Below are positions 1-8,066 of a stretch of 41,696 bases of DNA, in pieces; position 1 is the stretch's first letter, and the number at the start of each line of letters is the position of its first letter. Made by a program: the position numbers and the translations under genes. This stretch comes from Pseudomonas maioricensis. Its GTDB lineage: Bacteria > Pseudomonadota > Gammaproteobacteria > Pseudomonadales > Pseudomonadaceae. The stretch is from the NCBI RefSeq assembly GCF_022790535.1, contig NZ_LOHG01000032.1, forward strand, positions 1 through 41,696, read 5' to 3'. Below the pieces are notes generated by a model that saw only the letters and a program-made list of their open reading frames with translations, was not told where the DNA came from and made no database searches.

Positions 1-62
1 AGCGATGGCGGTTTGTCTGATACACCGCCATCGCTGCCTCGCGGTGCTCGTGAGCTCCTACA
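1..62. repeat. REP-like hairpin, cut by the window edge
   Basis: The first 35 bases form an inverted repeat (AGCGATGGCGG with CCGCCATCGCT). The right part runs into GTGAGCTCCTACAG at about 49-62, the same outer end as the complete element at 5090-5181. It looks like a REPIN of the GAGGCCAGCGATG family whose left end lies outside the window or is degenerate. Confidence 0.6.
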
Positions 63-320
63 GATTTCTGGGTTGTATCGCAGATCTTGCATTGCCAATC
101 GGGGGCACTTATGCCTCCCCGAATCCACTTCACAAAACCAGACAAAAGTTGTCCACGAAAAGTGGGGGTATGTCTGTGGATAACATTGCCAAAGCCATAT
201 GGGCTGCGGTTTTTGGCCGATGATCACGAAATGAACAGCCACAAAAATCCGAATTTTTCCTTGATTTTCAGTTGCTTTGCGGTGCAGCGCGCTGCGTCGG
301 ACTGTTCAGCGCACCGCCGC
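63..320. other. Non-coding region with hairpin and two DnaA-box-like sites
   Basis: I see no convincing gene between the left edge and pobA; the open frames here have no ribosome-binding site and no recognisable protein. The stretch has an imperfect GC-rich inverted repeat at about 99-122 (TCGGGGGCA with TGCCTCCCCGA) and, 27 bases downstream of it, two DnaA-box-like 9-mers listed separately. It also lies downstream of the pobA stop codon, so a pobA terminator could be here, but no stem followed by a T-run was identified. Confidence 0.5.
149..183. promoter_or_regulatory. Pair of DnaA-box-like 9-mers
   Basis: Positions 175-183 read TGTGGATAA, the exact reverse complement of the consensus DnaA box TTATCCACA. 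Positions 149-157 read TTGTCCACG on the opposite strand, a near match with the variable third base and a last-base mismatch. The two are inverted and 17 bases apart in non-coding DNA. A single 9-mer can occur by chance, so the function is an inference. Confidence 0.35.
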
Positions 321-1505
321 TCACTGGATCTCCTCGAACGGCAAACCTACATAGTTTTCCGCAATGCTGCGGCGGCCAGCGTCCGAACCGACAAAGTAAT
401 CCAGTTCGGTCTGTTGCAAGCGCTGGCTGAAAGCGTCGCTGTCCGGAAAGCGGTGCAGCATCGAGGTCATCCACCAGGAAAACCGCTCGGCTTTCCAGAC
501 CCGGCGCAGGCAAATGTCCGAGTAGCGTTGCAACAAATCGGTGCGTCCTTCGCGATAGACCTTGAGCAGAATGCGATACAGCGTATTCACATCACTGGCC
601 GCCAGGTTCAGCCCCTTGGCTCCGGTAGGCGGCACAATGTGTGCCGCGTCGCCCAGCAGGAACAGCTTTCCATACTGCATGGGTTCGACCACAAAGCTGC
701 GTAGCGGGGCGATGCTCTTTTCGATGGACGGACCGGTAATCAAGCGTTCGGCAATCGTGGTTGGCAGGCGCTGTTTGAGTTCATCCCAGAAGCGCTGGTC
801 AGACCACTCCTCGATCTGTTCGCCAGCCTCCACCTGGATGTAGTAACGGGTGCGGGTTTTGGAGCGCATGCTGCACAAGGCAAAGCCGCGTTCGTGACGT
901 GCGTAGATGAGCTCTTCGTTGACCGGCGGCGTATCAGCCAGCACTCCAAGCCATCCGAACGGATAGATCCTTTCAAATACCTTGAGTGCCTCTGCGGGGA
1001 TCGATTGTCGTGACACACCATGGAAGCCATCGCATCCGGCAATGTAATCGCAGTCAAGGCGAATCCGTTGGCCCTCATGTTCGAAGGTCAGGTACGGTGC
1101 GTCGGTTTTCATGGCGTGTGGTTGAACATCGCTGGCGTCGAAAAAGATGACCGCGCCTGCCTCAGTACGCGCTTGCAGCAGGTCACGGGTGACCTCGGTC
1201 TGGCCGTAGACCGTGACATGTTTGCCGCCTGTCAGCCCGCATAAATCAATGCGTTCGGAGCGACCATCGAAAGCCAGTTCGAATCCGTCATGGGGCAGGC
1301 CTTCGCTGTCCAGCCGTTCGCTGACGCCTGCTTCACGCAGCAGATCAACGGTGCCTTGTTCAAGCACGCCTGCGCGGATTCGGGAGAGTATGTGCTCGGG
1401 GTTTTTGCGTTCGACGATGACATTGTCGATACCGGCACGCTGGAGCAATTGGCCAAGCAAAAGGCCGGAGGGCCCACAGCCAATAATGGCAACTTTAGTT
1501 TTCAT
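321..1505 (-). CDS. pobA: 4-hydroxybenzoate 3-monooxygenase (p-hydroxybenzoate hydroxylase)
   Basis: FAD- and NADPH-dependent enzyme that hydroxylates 4-hydroxybenzoate to protocatechuate in the cytoplasm, the entry step to the pca genes downstream. Starting at the ATG at 1505 gives 394 residues, the usual length of Pseudomonas PobA, and puts the Rossmann FAD motif GCGPSG at residues 9-14. An upstream in-frame start at 1565 would add 20 residues before this motif and is less likely. The second FAD motif GDAAHIVPPTGAKGLNLAASD is complete in the C-terminal third. The gene is divergent from pobR with 122 bp between the starts, as expected for a regulator-target pair. It is presumably induced by 4-hydroxybenzoate through PobR. 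No sign of damage. Confidence 0.97.
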   Translation of the reverse strand: MKTKVAIIGCGPSGLLLGQLLQRAGIDNVIVERKNPEHILSRIRAGVLEQGTVDLLREAGVSERLDSEGLPHDGFELAFDGRSERIDLCGLTGGKHVTVYGQTEVTRDLLQARTEAGAVIFFDASDVQPHAMKTDAPYLTFEHEGQRIRLDCDYIAGCDGFHGVSRQSIPAEALKVFERIYPFGWLGVLADTPPVNEELIYARHERGFALCSMRSKTRTRYYIQVEAGEQIEEWSDQRFWDELKQRLPTTIAERLITGPSIEKSIAPLRSFVVEPMQYGKLFLLGDAAHIVPPTGAKGLNLAASDVNTLYRILLKVYREGRTDLLQRYSDICLRRVWKAERFSWWMTSMLHRFPDSDAFSQRLQQTELDYFVGSDAGRRSIAENYVGLPFEEIQ

Positions 1506-1627
1506 GACAGGACCCGCTTCGTTTGTTGTTTTTGTCTGTTCTGTATTTTTAGTGGCCTGTAGCAAGAGAAGAAGCCATTATTCGCGGTATTTTCTGGACT
1601 TTTCGTAACTCGTGAAGGGGGGCATGC
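1506..1627. promoter_or_regulatory. Divergent pobA-pobR control region
   Basis: This 122-bp gap separates the divergent pobA and pobR starts and must hold both promoters and the PobR operator. It is AT-richer than its surroundings. pobR has a strong ribosome-binding site (GAAGGGGGG) just before its ATG. I could not fix -35/-10 boxes or an AraC-type operator with confidence. Confidence 0.6.
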
Positions 1628-2500
1628 ATGCGTGGTTCAAGCGTTGAGAGTGTGCCGATATTCAAGCTATACGGGGAAACCACGTTGTGGCCGACCCCCG
1701 ATCTGCTGCATTGCGAGTCGATTCCGCAGCGCAGTCAGCTTCACGGCTGGGAAATACAAACTCACTCCCACAGCGACCTCGTGCAGTTGCTGTACGTGCA
1801 GTCCGGGCAGGCAACCCTGCATGTGGAAGGCTCCACCCGGAAGGTGGAATCTGCTGTGCTGCAAGTGATCCCGGCGTTGAGCGTGCACCGTTTCAGTTTT
1901 TCGCCGGATATTCAGGGTTACATCCTGAGCCTCGCGCAGCCGTTGGCCGAGCAGTTGAATACTGCGCTGACGGCTCCGGCATTGAATGTCGCGGTTTGCC
2001 ATGCGGTGGACCGCGAGCAACGCGCCCAGCTGGATCCGTTATTTGCCGCGATCAGTGAAGAGTATGCCCAGCACAAGCCCTGCCGGGATGCGATGCTGAA
2101 TGCGCTGGTCACCATGCTGTCGATCTGGCTGGGGCGGCGCAGCATCGAGCCGTTGTCATCCGGCACACCGTCCCTCGAAAAGGGCCGCGAACATTTGCAG
2201 GCGTTCAATCGGCTGGCGGGCATTCATTTTCGCCAGCATTGGTCGATTGAACGCTATGCGGAGCAACTGAACATCAGCGCCGCCTGGTTAAACAGCCTGT
2301 GTCGACGGTTGAGCGATCAGTCTGCACTGCAGATCATCAATCAGCGCCTGTTGCTGGAAGCCAAGCGTGATCTGGTTTACACCACCCTGACCATCAATCA
2401 GATTTCGGACCGGCTGGGTTTTTCGGAGCCTGCGTACTTCTCCCGATTCTTCAAGCGCTGCACCGGTCAGTCGCCCAGGCAGTTTCGGGGGCAGAGATAA
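1628..2500 (+). CDS. pobR: PobR, AraC-family activator of pobA
   Basis: A 290-residue AraC/XylS-type regulator. The N-terminal half looks like a cupin effector-binding domain (motif THSHSDLVQLLYVQSGQATL at about residues 45-65). The C-terminal ~100 residues contain the two helix-turn-helix units, ending with the typical IADR/LGFSEPAYFSRFFKR-type signature at about residues 262-280. In Pseudomonas the pobA activator is of this AraC type, unlike the IclR-type PobR of Acinetobacter. The divergent position next to pobA supports the name. The ATG at 1628 follows an AAGGGGGG ribosome-binding site; an out-of-frame ATG lies 4 bases upstream. It probably senses 4-hydroxybenzoate. Confidence 0.9.
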   Translation: MRGSSVESVPIFKLYGETTLWPTPDLLHCESIPQRSQLHGWEIQTHSHSDLVQLLYVQSGQATLHVEGSTRKVESAVLQVIPALSVHRFSFSPDIQGYILSLAQPLAEQLNTALTAPALNVAVCHAVDREQRAQLDPLFAAISEEYAQHKPCRDAMLNALVTMLSIWLGRRSIEPLSSGTPSLEKGREHLQAFNRLAGIHFRQHWSIERYAEQLNISAAWLNSLCRRLSDQSALQIINQRLLLEAKRDLVYTTLTINQISDRLGFSEPAYFSRFFKRCTGQSPRQFRGQR

Positions 2501-2526
2501 TCTCCAGGGCTGTCCCGGTGTCCATG

Positions 2527-2546
2527 GCCCCGCAGTGTCTCGGGGC
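2527..2546 (+). terminator. GC-rich hairpin after pobR
   Basis: GCCCCG and CGGGGC form a perfect 6-bp stem with an 8-base loop, 27 bases after the pobR stop. There is no T-run after it, so a factor-independent terminator is only possible; it is followed within 12 bases by a REPIN. Confidence 0.35.
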
Positions 2547-2557
2547 AAATGTAGGAC

Positions 2558-2648
2558 CTGTAGGAGTGAGCTTGCTCGCGATGGCGTCAGGTCTGGCGAT
2601 AAGTTCGTCGATCAAGAAGCCGAATCGCGAGCAAGCTCACTCCTACAG
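2558..2648. repeat. REPIN, AGCTTGCTCGCGA family
   Basis: Two inverted REP arms, CTGTAGGAGTGAGCTTGCTC at the left end and its reverse complement at the right end, enclose about 40 bases. The arms are perfect over about 25 bases. It lies between pobR and pcaQ. Confidence 0.9.
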
Positions 2649-2689
2649 AAATAATCACGAATTCGTAAAAGTGTAAGGCGACCACCTAA

Positions 2690-3619
2690 TTGAACATCGA
2701 TACCCGAATCAAATTCCGTCATCTGGTGTGTTTCCTCGAAGTGGCCCGGCAGGGCAGCCTTGCGCGTGCTTCGGATCAGTTGGCGATCAGCCAGCCTGCC
2801 TTGTCCAAAACCCTCAAGGAACTGGAAACCCTGCTGGAAACCCAGCTGTTCCAGCGCAGTAAAAGCGGCGCGGCGCTGACCGAGGCCGGGGTGGCATTTC
2901 TGCGCTTCGCCGGGCCCAGCGTGCAGTCGCTGCGCGAAGGGGTAAACAGTCTGCGCTCCGGTGAGCATGAGCCGGTGACCGCGCGGCTCGGGGTGTTGTC
3001 GACGGTGGAAAGCCTGTTGGTGCCAGAAGTGGTGCGCCGTCTGCATGAGCGTCATCCAGCGCTAATCGTCAGCGTCATGACGGGGCCCAGCGCCTATCTG
3101 CTGTCGCAATTGCGGGTCGGCGAGCTGGATCTGGTGGTCGGGCGGATGACCGATAGCCCGCAGATTCAAGGCCTGACCTTCGAGCACCTGTACAGCGAAT
3201 CCATGACCCTCGTGGTGCGCCGCGATCATCCATTGCTGGGAGGCGAGTTGCGTCGTGAAAGCCTGGAAAGCTACCCAATGGTGCTGCCGCTGGCTGGAAC
3301 CACGATTCGCAAGTTCGCCGACAGCCTGTTTGTGCAATGCGGTATCAGCCCGCCGCGCCAACGCCTGGAAACCCTGTCGCTGACCCTGAGCCGTCGCTAC
3401 GTGCAATGCAGCGATGCGATCTGGATCGCGCCCTTTGATGCCGTGCAGCAGGATCTGAAAGCCGGTGATCTGCACGAACTGGAGTTGGGCATTCGTGAGC
3501 CGGGTGGTTCGGTGGGCATTTGCAGCAACCCGGCATTGCCGCTGTCCAGAGCGGCGCAATGGTGCGTCGCTGTCTTGCAGGAAGTCGGCAAAGCGTATGG
3601 TCAGACCGATCATCCATAA
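2690..3619 (+). CDS. pcaQ: PcaQ, LysR-type regulator of protocatechuate genes
   Basis: A full-length LysR-type transcriptional regulator of 309 residues. The N-terminal winged helix-turn-helix spans about residues 8-66 (IKFRHLVCFLEVARQGSLAR, then SQPALSKTLKELE). The remainder is the periplasmic-binding-protein-like effector domain. Only TTG at 2690 gives a complete DNA-binding domain; the next in-frame methionine is about 130 residues later, so the TTG start is well supported despite a weak ribosome-binding site (AAGG about 12 bases upstream). It sits directly upstream of pcaHG on the same strand, and its stop codon lies inside a palindrome matching the PcaQ operator. In rhizobia PcaQ activates the pca operon with 3-carboxymuconate-type inducers; the inducer here is inferred. 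Confidence 0.9.
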   Translation: MNIDTRIKFRHLVCFLEVARQGSLARASDQLAISQPALSKTLKELETLLETQLFQRSKSGAALTEAGVAFLRFAGPSVQSLREGVNSLRSGEHEPVTARLGVLSTVESLLVPEVVRRLHERHPALIVSVMTGPSAYLLSQLRVGELDLVVGRMTDSPQIQGLTFEHLYSESMTLVVRRDHPLLGGELRRESLESYPMVLPLAGTTIRKFADSLFVQCGISPPRQRLETLSLTLSRRYVQCSDAIWIAPFDAVQQDLKAGDLHELELGIREPGGSVGICSNPALPLSRAAQWCVAVLQEVGKAYGQTDHP

Positions 3620-3636
3620 CCATATGGTTATGGATG
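3611..3636. promoter_or_regulatory. 26-bp perfect palindrome, probable PcaQ operator
   Basis: The sequence CATCCATAACCAT is followed immediately by its exact reverse complement, giving 26 bases of perfect dyad symmetry without a loop. Its centre, ATAACC-N4-GGTTAT at 3616-3631, matches the ATAACC-N4-GGTTAA motif reported for PcaQ in Sinorhizobium (recalled from the literature). It overlaps the pcaQ stop codon (TAA at 3617-3619) and lies about 93 bases before the pcaH start, a reasonable place for an LTTR activation site. Confidence 0.75.
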
Positions 3637-3728
3637 CAGTTCAATTATTCAGTTCAGGTTTTGGTTAGGTCGGGAGAGACTGCGGGCAGCAGTCAATATT
3701 CCTAACTATAAGAACCAAGGTGAACCGC

Positions 3729-4448
3729 ATGTCTGATGCGAGCAGCAGCCGTTTTGTCATTCGTGACAGAAACTGGCATCCCAAAGCGTTGACCCCCGAT
3801 TACAAGACCTCAATCCTGCGCTCTCCGCGCCAGGCGCTGGTCAGCATTCCGCAGTCTGCATCTGAAGCCACTGGCCCGGACTTTTCCCATCTCAAATTCG
3901 GCGAGCACGACAACGATCTGTTGTTGAACTTCAACAACGGTGGCCTGCCGATTGGCGAACGCATCATTCTGGCCGGGCGGGTGTGCGATCAATACGGCAA
4001 GCCGATCCCGCACACATTGGTAGAGATCTGGCAGGCCAACGCAGGTGGCCGTTATCGCCACAAGCGCGACGCCTATCTGGCTCCCATCGATCCGAACTTT
4101 GGTGGTGTAGGCCGGGCCTTGACCGATCGTGATGGCAATTACAGTTTTCGTACCGTCAAACCCGGTCCGTACCCTTGGCGCAATGGCCCCAATGACTGGC
4201 GTCCGGCGCATATCCATGTGTCGATCAGTGGTCCGTCGATTGCCACACGCTTGATCACCCAGCTGTATTTCGAAGGTGATCCGTTGATCCCGCTGTGCCC
4301 GATCGTCAAATCCATTGCCAACCCGGACGCGGTGCAAAGCCTGATCGCACGCCTCGACATGGGCATGGCTAATCCGATGGATTGTCTGGCTTATCGCTTT
4401 GATATCGTCCTGCGTGGTCAGCGCGCGACGCACTTCGAAAACCGCTAA
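3729..4448 (+). CDS. pcaH: Protocatechuate 3,4-dioxygenase beta subunit
   Basis: Beta subunit of the intradiol dioxygenase that cleaves protocatechuate to 3-carboxy-cis,cis-muconate. It carries the non-haem Fe(III) site. The visible ligand region has the first tyrosine in YRHKRDAYLAPID, the second in GPYPWRNGPNDWRPAH, and the two histidines in RPAHIHVS. The ATG at 3729 follows the ribosome-binding site AAGGTG by 6 bases and gives 239 residues, the usual size; a GTG nine bases earlier overlaps that site and is unlikely. pcaG starts 12 bases after its stop, so the two subunits are co-translated. Expression probably depends on PcaQ at the palindrome upstream. Confidence 0.97.
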   Translation: MSDASSSRFVIRDRNWHPKALTPDYKTSILRSPRQALVSIPQSASEATGPDFSHLKFGEHDNDLLLNFNNGGLPIGERIILAGRVCDQYGKPIPHTLVEIWQANAGGRYRHKRDAYLAPIDPNFGGVGRALTDRDGNYSFRTVKPGPYPWRNGPNDWRPAHIHVSISGPSIATRLITQLYFEGDPLIPLCPIVKSIANPDAVQSLIARLDMGMANPMDCLAYRFDIVLRGQRATHFENR

Positions 4449-4460
4449 GGAGCTTATGAC

Positions 4461-5063
4461 ATGCCGGTTCAATTGCTGCCTGAAACTCCTTCACAAACTG
4501 CTGGCCCGTACGTGCATATCGGCCTGGCGCTGGAAGCTGCGGGCAATCCGCCCCGCGACCTGGAAATCACCCATGAAATGGTTCTGCCCAATGCGCCGGG
4601 TGAACATATCGTGCTTCTGGGTAATGTTTTCGATGGTAACGGCCACCTGATTCGCGATGCCTTTATCGAGTTCTGGCAAGCTGACCACGAGGGGCGGTAC
4701 GACCCGATTTATGACCCGCAAAAGCCATTCAACGGCTTTGGCCGCACGGCCACCGGCGAAGATGGCCAATGGTTGTTGAACACCATCAAGCCAGGCACTG
4801 TGCATAACGCGGCGGGCGTGCCCATGGCGGCGCACATCAACGTGTCGTTGTTTGCCCGGGGGATCAATATCCATCTGCAGACCCGTCTGTATTTCGACGA
4901 CGAAGCTGAAGCCAATGCCAAGGACCCGGTATTGAACCTGATCGAACAGCCGATCCGTCGCGAGACCCTGATCGCCAAACGCTGCACGGTCGACGGTAAG
5001 CTGGCGTACCGTTTTGATATCCGCGTGCAGGGTGAAGACGAAACGGTATTCTTCGATTTTTGA
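4461..5063 (+). CDS. pcaG: Protocatechuate 3,4-dioxygenase alpha subunit
   Basis: A 200-residue alpha subunit that pairs with PcaH. It has the same intradiol dioxygenase fold (FIEFWQADHEGRYDPIYDP, then the GQWLLNTIKPG strand region) but lacks the full Tyr/Tyr/His/His iron set: where PcaH has PAHIHVS this protein reads MAAHINVSLF, so one histidine of the pair is replaced by asparagine. This is normal for the non-catalytic alpha subunit. The start ATG at 4461 follows AAGGAG by 8 bases. A REPIN begins 26 bases after the stop. Confidence 0.97.
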   Translation: MPVQLLPETPSQTAGPYVHIGLALEAAGNPPRDLEITHEMVLPNAPGEHIVLLGNVFDGNGHLIRDAFIEFWQADHEGRYDPIYDPQKPFNGFGRTATGEDGQWLLNTIKPGTVHNAAGVPMAAHINVSLFARGINIHLQTRLYFDDEAEANAKDPVLNLIEQPIRRETLIAKRCTVDGKLAYRFDIRVQGEDETVFFDF

Positions 5064-5089
5064 TGGTTTCATCCAGCAAACGCAGGACC

Positions 5090-5181
5090 CTGTAGGAGCT
5101 CACAGAGGTTACGAGGCCAGCGATGCGGTGTGTCAGATGATCCGTCATCGCTGGCCTCGTAACGTCGGTGAGCTCCTACAG
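5090..5181. repeat. REPIN, GAGGCCAGCGATG family
   Basis: Left arm CTGTAGGAGCTCACAGAGG and right arm CGTCGGTGAGCTCCTACAG flank an inner inverted repeat CGAGGCCAGCGATG/CATCGCTGGCCTCG. It sits between pcaG and pcaK, inside what otherwise looks like one operon, and could lower read-through or stabilise the upstream pcaHG message. Confidence 0.9.
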
Positions 5182-5215
5182 AAAAAAGACTTAAATAATA
5201 ATAAAAGGAACCCCC

Positions 5216-6565
5216 ATGACGCTTTCGGCTCGCGTGCCCGAGGCCGGTACACTCGATGTGCAGGCCTTTATCAATGCTCAACCCTTGTCCCGTTATCAGT
5301 GGCGAGTGGTCATTTTGTGTTTCCTGATTGTCTTTCTCGATGGCCTCGACACTGCAGCCATGGGCTTTATTGCCCCGGCGTTGAGCGTGGAGTGGGGCAT
5401 CGACCGTGCGAGCCTGGGTCCGGTCATGAGTGCTGCGCTGATCGGCATGGTTTTCGGTGCGCTGGGGTCGGGTCCGCTGGCGGACCGGTTTGGCCGCAAA
5501 GTCGTGCTGGTGGTGGCGGTTTTTCTTTTCGGGTTGTTCAGCCTGCTGTCGGCGTACAGCAGCAACATCGATCAACTGCTGATCCTGCGTTTGCTGACCG
5601 GTCTGGGACTGGGTGCGGCAATGCCCAATGCCACCACGTTACTCTCCGAATACACCCCGGAGCGCCTCAAATCATTGCTGGTGACCAGCATGTTCTGCGG
5701 CTTCAACCTCGGCATGGCCTGTGGTGGTTTTGTTTCTGCCAAGCTGATTCCGGCCATGGGCTGGCACAGCCTGTTGATGCTCGGCGGTATTTTGCCGCTG
5801 GTCCTGACCGTGGTGCTGATGATCTGGCTGCCGGAATCGGCGCGTTTTCTGGTCGTGCACAATCTGGGTGTCGATCGTATTCGCAAGGTGCTGGCGCCGA
5901 TCTCCCGTCAGGAAGTCAATGCCGCCAACGACTTCAGCGTGCCAGAGCAGAAAACCGTGCGCAGCCGTAACGTCTTGAAAGTCATCTTCTCCGGCACCTA
6001 CAGCGCCGGTACTTTGTTGTTGTGGCTGACTTACTTCATGGGCCTGGTCATTGTTTATCTGCTGACCAGCTGGTTGCCGACCCTGATGCGTGACAGTGGC
6101 GCGAGCATGGAACAATCGGCCTTCATCGGGGCTCTGTTTCAATTTGGCGGTGTGTTGAGTGCGGTCGGCGTCGGTTGGGCCATGGACAAGTACAACCCGC
6201 ACAAGGTGATTGGTTGTGCGTACTTTCTGGCCGGGGTGTTTGCCTGGCTGGTAGGGCAGAGCCTAGGTAACGTCGCCGTGCTGGCGACGTTGGTGCTGCT
6301 GGCCGGCATGTGTATCAACGGCGCGCAATCGGCCATGCCTTCGCTGGCGGCGCGTTTCTATCCGACTCAAGGTCGTGCCACCGGCGTTTCATGGATGCTG
6401 GGCATCGGTCGGTTCGGCGCAATTCTCGGTGCCTGGGCGGGCGCCACCTTGTTGGGGCTGGGCTGGAATTTCGAGCAGGTTCTGACTGCGCTGGTGGTGC
6501 CCGCAGCACTGGCGGCTCTTGCTGTATTGGTCAAGGGCTGGGTCAGCCACTCGGACGCCACATGA
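5216..6565 (+). CDS. pcaK: PcaK, aromatic acid/H+ symporter (MFS, AAHS family)
   Basis: A 449-residue major facilitator with about 12 hydrophobic segments. It is a probable inner-membrane importer of 4-hydroxybenzoate and protocatechuate, and in P. putida PcaK is also needed for chemotaxis to 4-hydroxybenzoate. The hallmark loop 2-3 motif is present as GPLADRFGRK at about residues 85-95. The first segment carries the AAHS-type sequence FLDGLDTAAMGFIAP, with the Asp residues needed for transport in this family. The ATG at 5216 has AAGGA 7 bases upstream. It lies between pcaG and pcaB, which supports PcaK over other AAHS members. The stop is 16 bases from the pcaB start. Confidence 0.93.
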   Translation: MTLSARVPEAGTLDVQAFINAQPLSRYQWRVVILCFLIVFLDGLDTAAMGFIAPALSVEWGIDRASLGPVMSAALIGMVFGALGSGPLADRFGRKVVLVVAVFLFGLFSLLSAYSSNIDQLLILRLLTGLGLGAAMPNATTLLSEYTPERLKSLLVTSMFCGFNLGMACGGFVSAKLIPAMGWHSLLMLGGILPLVLTVVLMIWLPESARFLVVHNLGVDRIRKVLAPISRQEVNAANDFSVPEQKTVRSRNVLKVIFSGTYSAGTLLLWLTYFMGLVIVYLLTSWLPTLMRDSGASMEQSAFIGALFQFGGVLSAVGVGWAMDKYNPHKVIGCAYFLAGVFAWLVGQSLGNVAVLATLVLLAGMCINGAQSAMPSLAARFYPTQGRATGVSWMLGIGRFGAILGAWAGATLLGLGWNFEQVLTALVVPAALAALAVLVKGWVSHSDAT

Positions 6566-6581
6566 ATTTTGGAGCACGCTT

Positions 6582-7934
6582 TTGAACACAACGAGCCAGC
6601 AACTTTTCGACGCGTATTTCAGCCAGCCGCAGATGAGGGAAATCTTCTCTGATCACGGACGGCTGCAAGGCATGCTTGATTTCGAAGCAGCGCTGGCCCG
6701 CGCTGAGGCCAGCACCGGGTTGATCCCCGCTGAAGTGGTTGACGATATCCAGGCCAGTTGCCGCGCCGAGCTGTTCGACTTTGCTGAACTGGCGGTTGCA
6801 ATCGGCAATGCCGGCAATTCAGCGATCCCGCTGGTCAAGGCGCTTGGCAAGAAGATCGCTGCGCACAACCCCACCGCTGAGCGTTATGTACACATGGGAG
6901 CAACCAGCCAGGACGTCATGGACAGCGGGCTGGTGTTGCAACTGCGCGCCGCCATCGTGCTGTTGGAACGTGATCTGTCGACGCTGGCGGATGCTCTGGC
7001 GGGACAGGCTCAACGCTACGCCGCTACACCGCTGGCGGGTCGTACTTGGTTGCAGCAGGCGACGCCGGTCACCCTCGGGATGAAAATTTCCGGTTGGCTC
7101 GGCGCGGTCACGCGTCATCGGCAACGCTTGCAGGAGCTGAAACCTCGGCTGCTGAGCCTGCAGTTTGGTGGCGCGTCCGGAACCCTTGCGGCGTTGGGCG
7201 ATCAGGCATTGCCTGTTGCTGAAGCGCTGGCCCATGAGCTGCAACTGAGCTTGCCCGAGCAACCGTGGCACACCCAGCGCGACAGGCTGGTGGAGTTTGC
7301 CGGTTGGCTGGGCCTGATCGCCGGGAGTCTGGGAAAGGTCGGCCGCGATATCAGTCTGTTGATGCAAACCGAAGTCGGTGAAGTCTTTGAACCCGCAGCG
7401 GCAGGCAAGGGAGGTTCATCTACCATGCCTCACAAGCGTAACCCTGTGGGCGCGGCCGTGATGATCAGTGCTTCCGTGCGTGCGCCGGGACTAGTCGCCA
7501 CGATGTTCGCGGCCATGCCTCAGGAACATGAGCGCAGCCTGGGGTTGTGGCACGCCGAGTGGGAAACCCTGCCTGAGCTGTGCTGCCTGGTGTCGGGATC
7601 GTTGCAGCAGGCTTTGCAGGTGATTCCAGCGCTGGAGGTTGATGCCGCACAGATGTTGACCAACCTAGATTCCACTCAAGGGCTGGTGCTGGCTGAAGCG
7701 GTCAGTATCGCGCTCGCCCGGCGCATAGGGCGTGACGCCGCGCATCATCTGATTGAACAAAGCTGCCGCCGCGCCGTGCAGGAGGGGTTGCATCTGCGCG
7801 AAGTGCTTGGCGCCGATCCACAGGTCAGTGCCGAGCTTTCGTCCGCTGAACTGGACCATCTGCTTGATCCCGCCAACTACCTGGGCCTTGCGCAGCAGTG
7901 GGTGGAGAGGGCGGTGGCCCTGGCGAAAACTTAA
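6582..7934 (+). CDS. pcaB: 3-carboxy-cis,cis-muconate cycloisomerase
   Basis: Converts 3-carboxy-cis,cis-muconate to 4-carboxymuconolactone. It belongs to the fumarase/argininosuccinate lyase superfamily; the signature GGSSTMPHKRNP is complete at about residues 279-290, and the region VHMGATSQDVMDSG near residue 105 is the conserved substrate segment. Starting with TTG at 6582 gives 450 residues, the length of P. putida PcaB, with the ribosome-binding site GGAG 7 bases before it. The frame is open to an ATG at 6519, but that start lies inside pcaK and would add 21 unrelated residues. A REPIN follows the stop by 6 bases. Confidence 0.95.
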   Translation: MNTTSQQLFDAYFSQPQMREIFSDHGRLQGMLDFEAALARAEASTGLIPAEVVDDIQASCRAELFDFAELAVAIGNAGNSAIPLVKALGKKIAAHNPTAERYVHMGATSQDVMDSGLVLQLRAAIVLLERDLSTLADALAGQAQRYAATPLAGRTWLQQATPVTLGMKISGWLGAVTRHRQRLQELKPRLLSLQFGGASGTLAALGDQALPVAEALAHELQLSLPEQPWHTQRDRLVEFAGWLGLIAGSLGKVGRDISLLMQTEVGEVFEPAAAGKGGSSTMPHKRNPVGAAVMISASVRAPGLVATMFAAMPQEHERSLGLWHAEWETLPELCCLVSGSLQQALQVIPALEVDAAQMLTNLDSTQGLVLAEAVSIALARRIGRDAAHHLIEQSCRRAVQEGLHLREVLGADPQVSAELSSAELDHLLDPANYLGLAQQWVERAVALAKT

Positions 7935-7940
7935 CTTGAG

Positions 7941-8031
7941 CTGTGGGAGCAGAGCTTGCTCGCGATAAACGATAACGCGGTATGTCGGTTAGCTGCGTCT
8001 TATGTATCGCGAGCAAGCTCTACTCCCACAG
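7941..8031. repeat. REPIN, AGCTTGCTCGCGA family (GTGGGAG variant)
   Basis: Arms CTGTGGGAGCAGAGCTTGCT and AGCAAGCTCTACTCCCACAG enclose ATCGCGAG inverted repeats. The outer ends carry GTGGGAG rather than GTAGGAG, with compensating changes on both sides, so the dyad is kept. It separates pcaB from pcaD inside the pca operon. Confidence 0.9.
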
Positions 8032-8066
8032 GAACCAGATTCAATCTTCAATTCACAGGAGCCAAA

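Noticed and set aside
5..223. 72-residue open frame at the left edge
   Set aside because: It runs through a REP hairpin and non-coding DNA, lacks a ribosome-binding site and has no coding character.
5014..5970. 318-residue + strand frame overlapping pcaG and pcaK
   Set aside because: It spans the REPIN and reads pcaK out of frame; pcaK has clear family motifs and a good ribosome-binding site.
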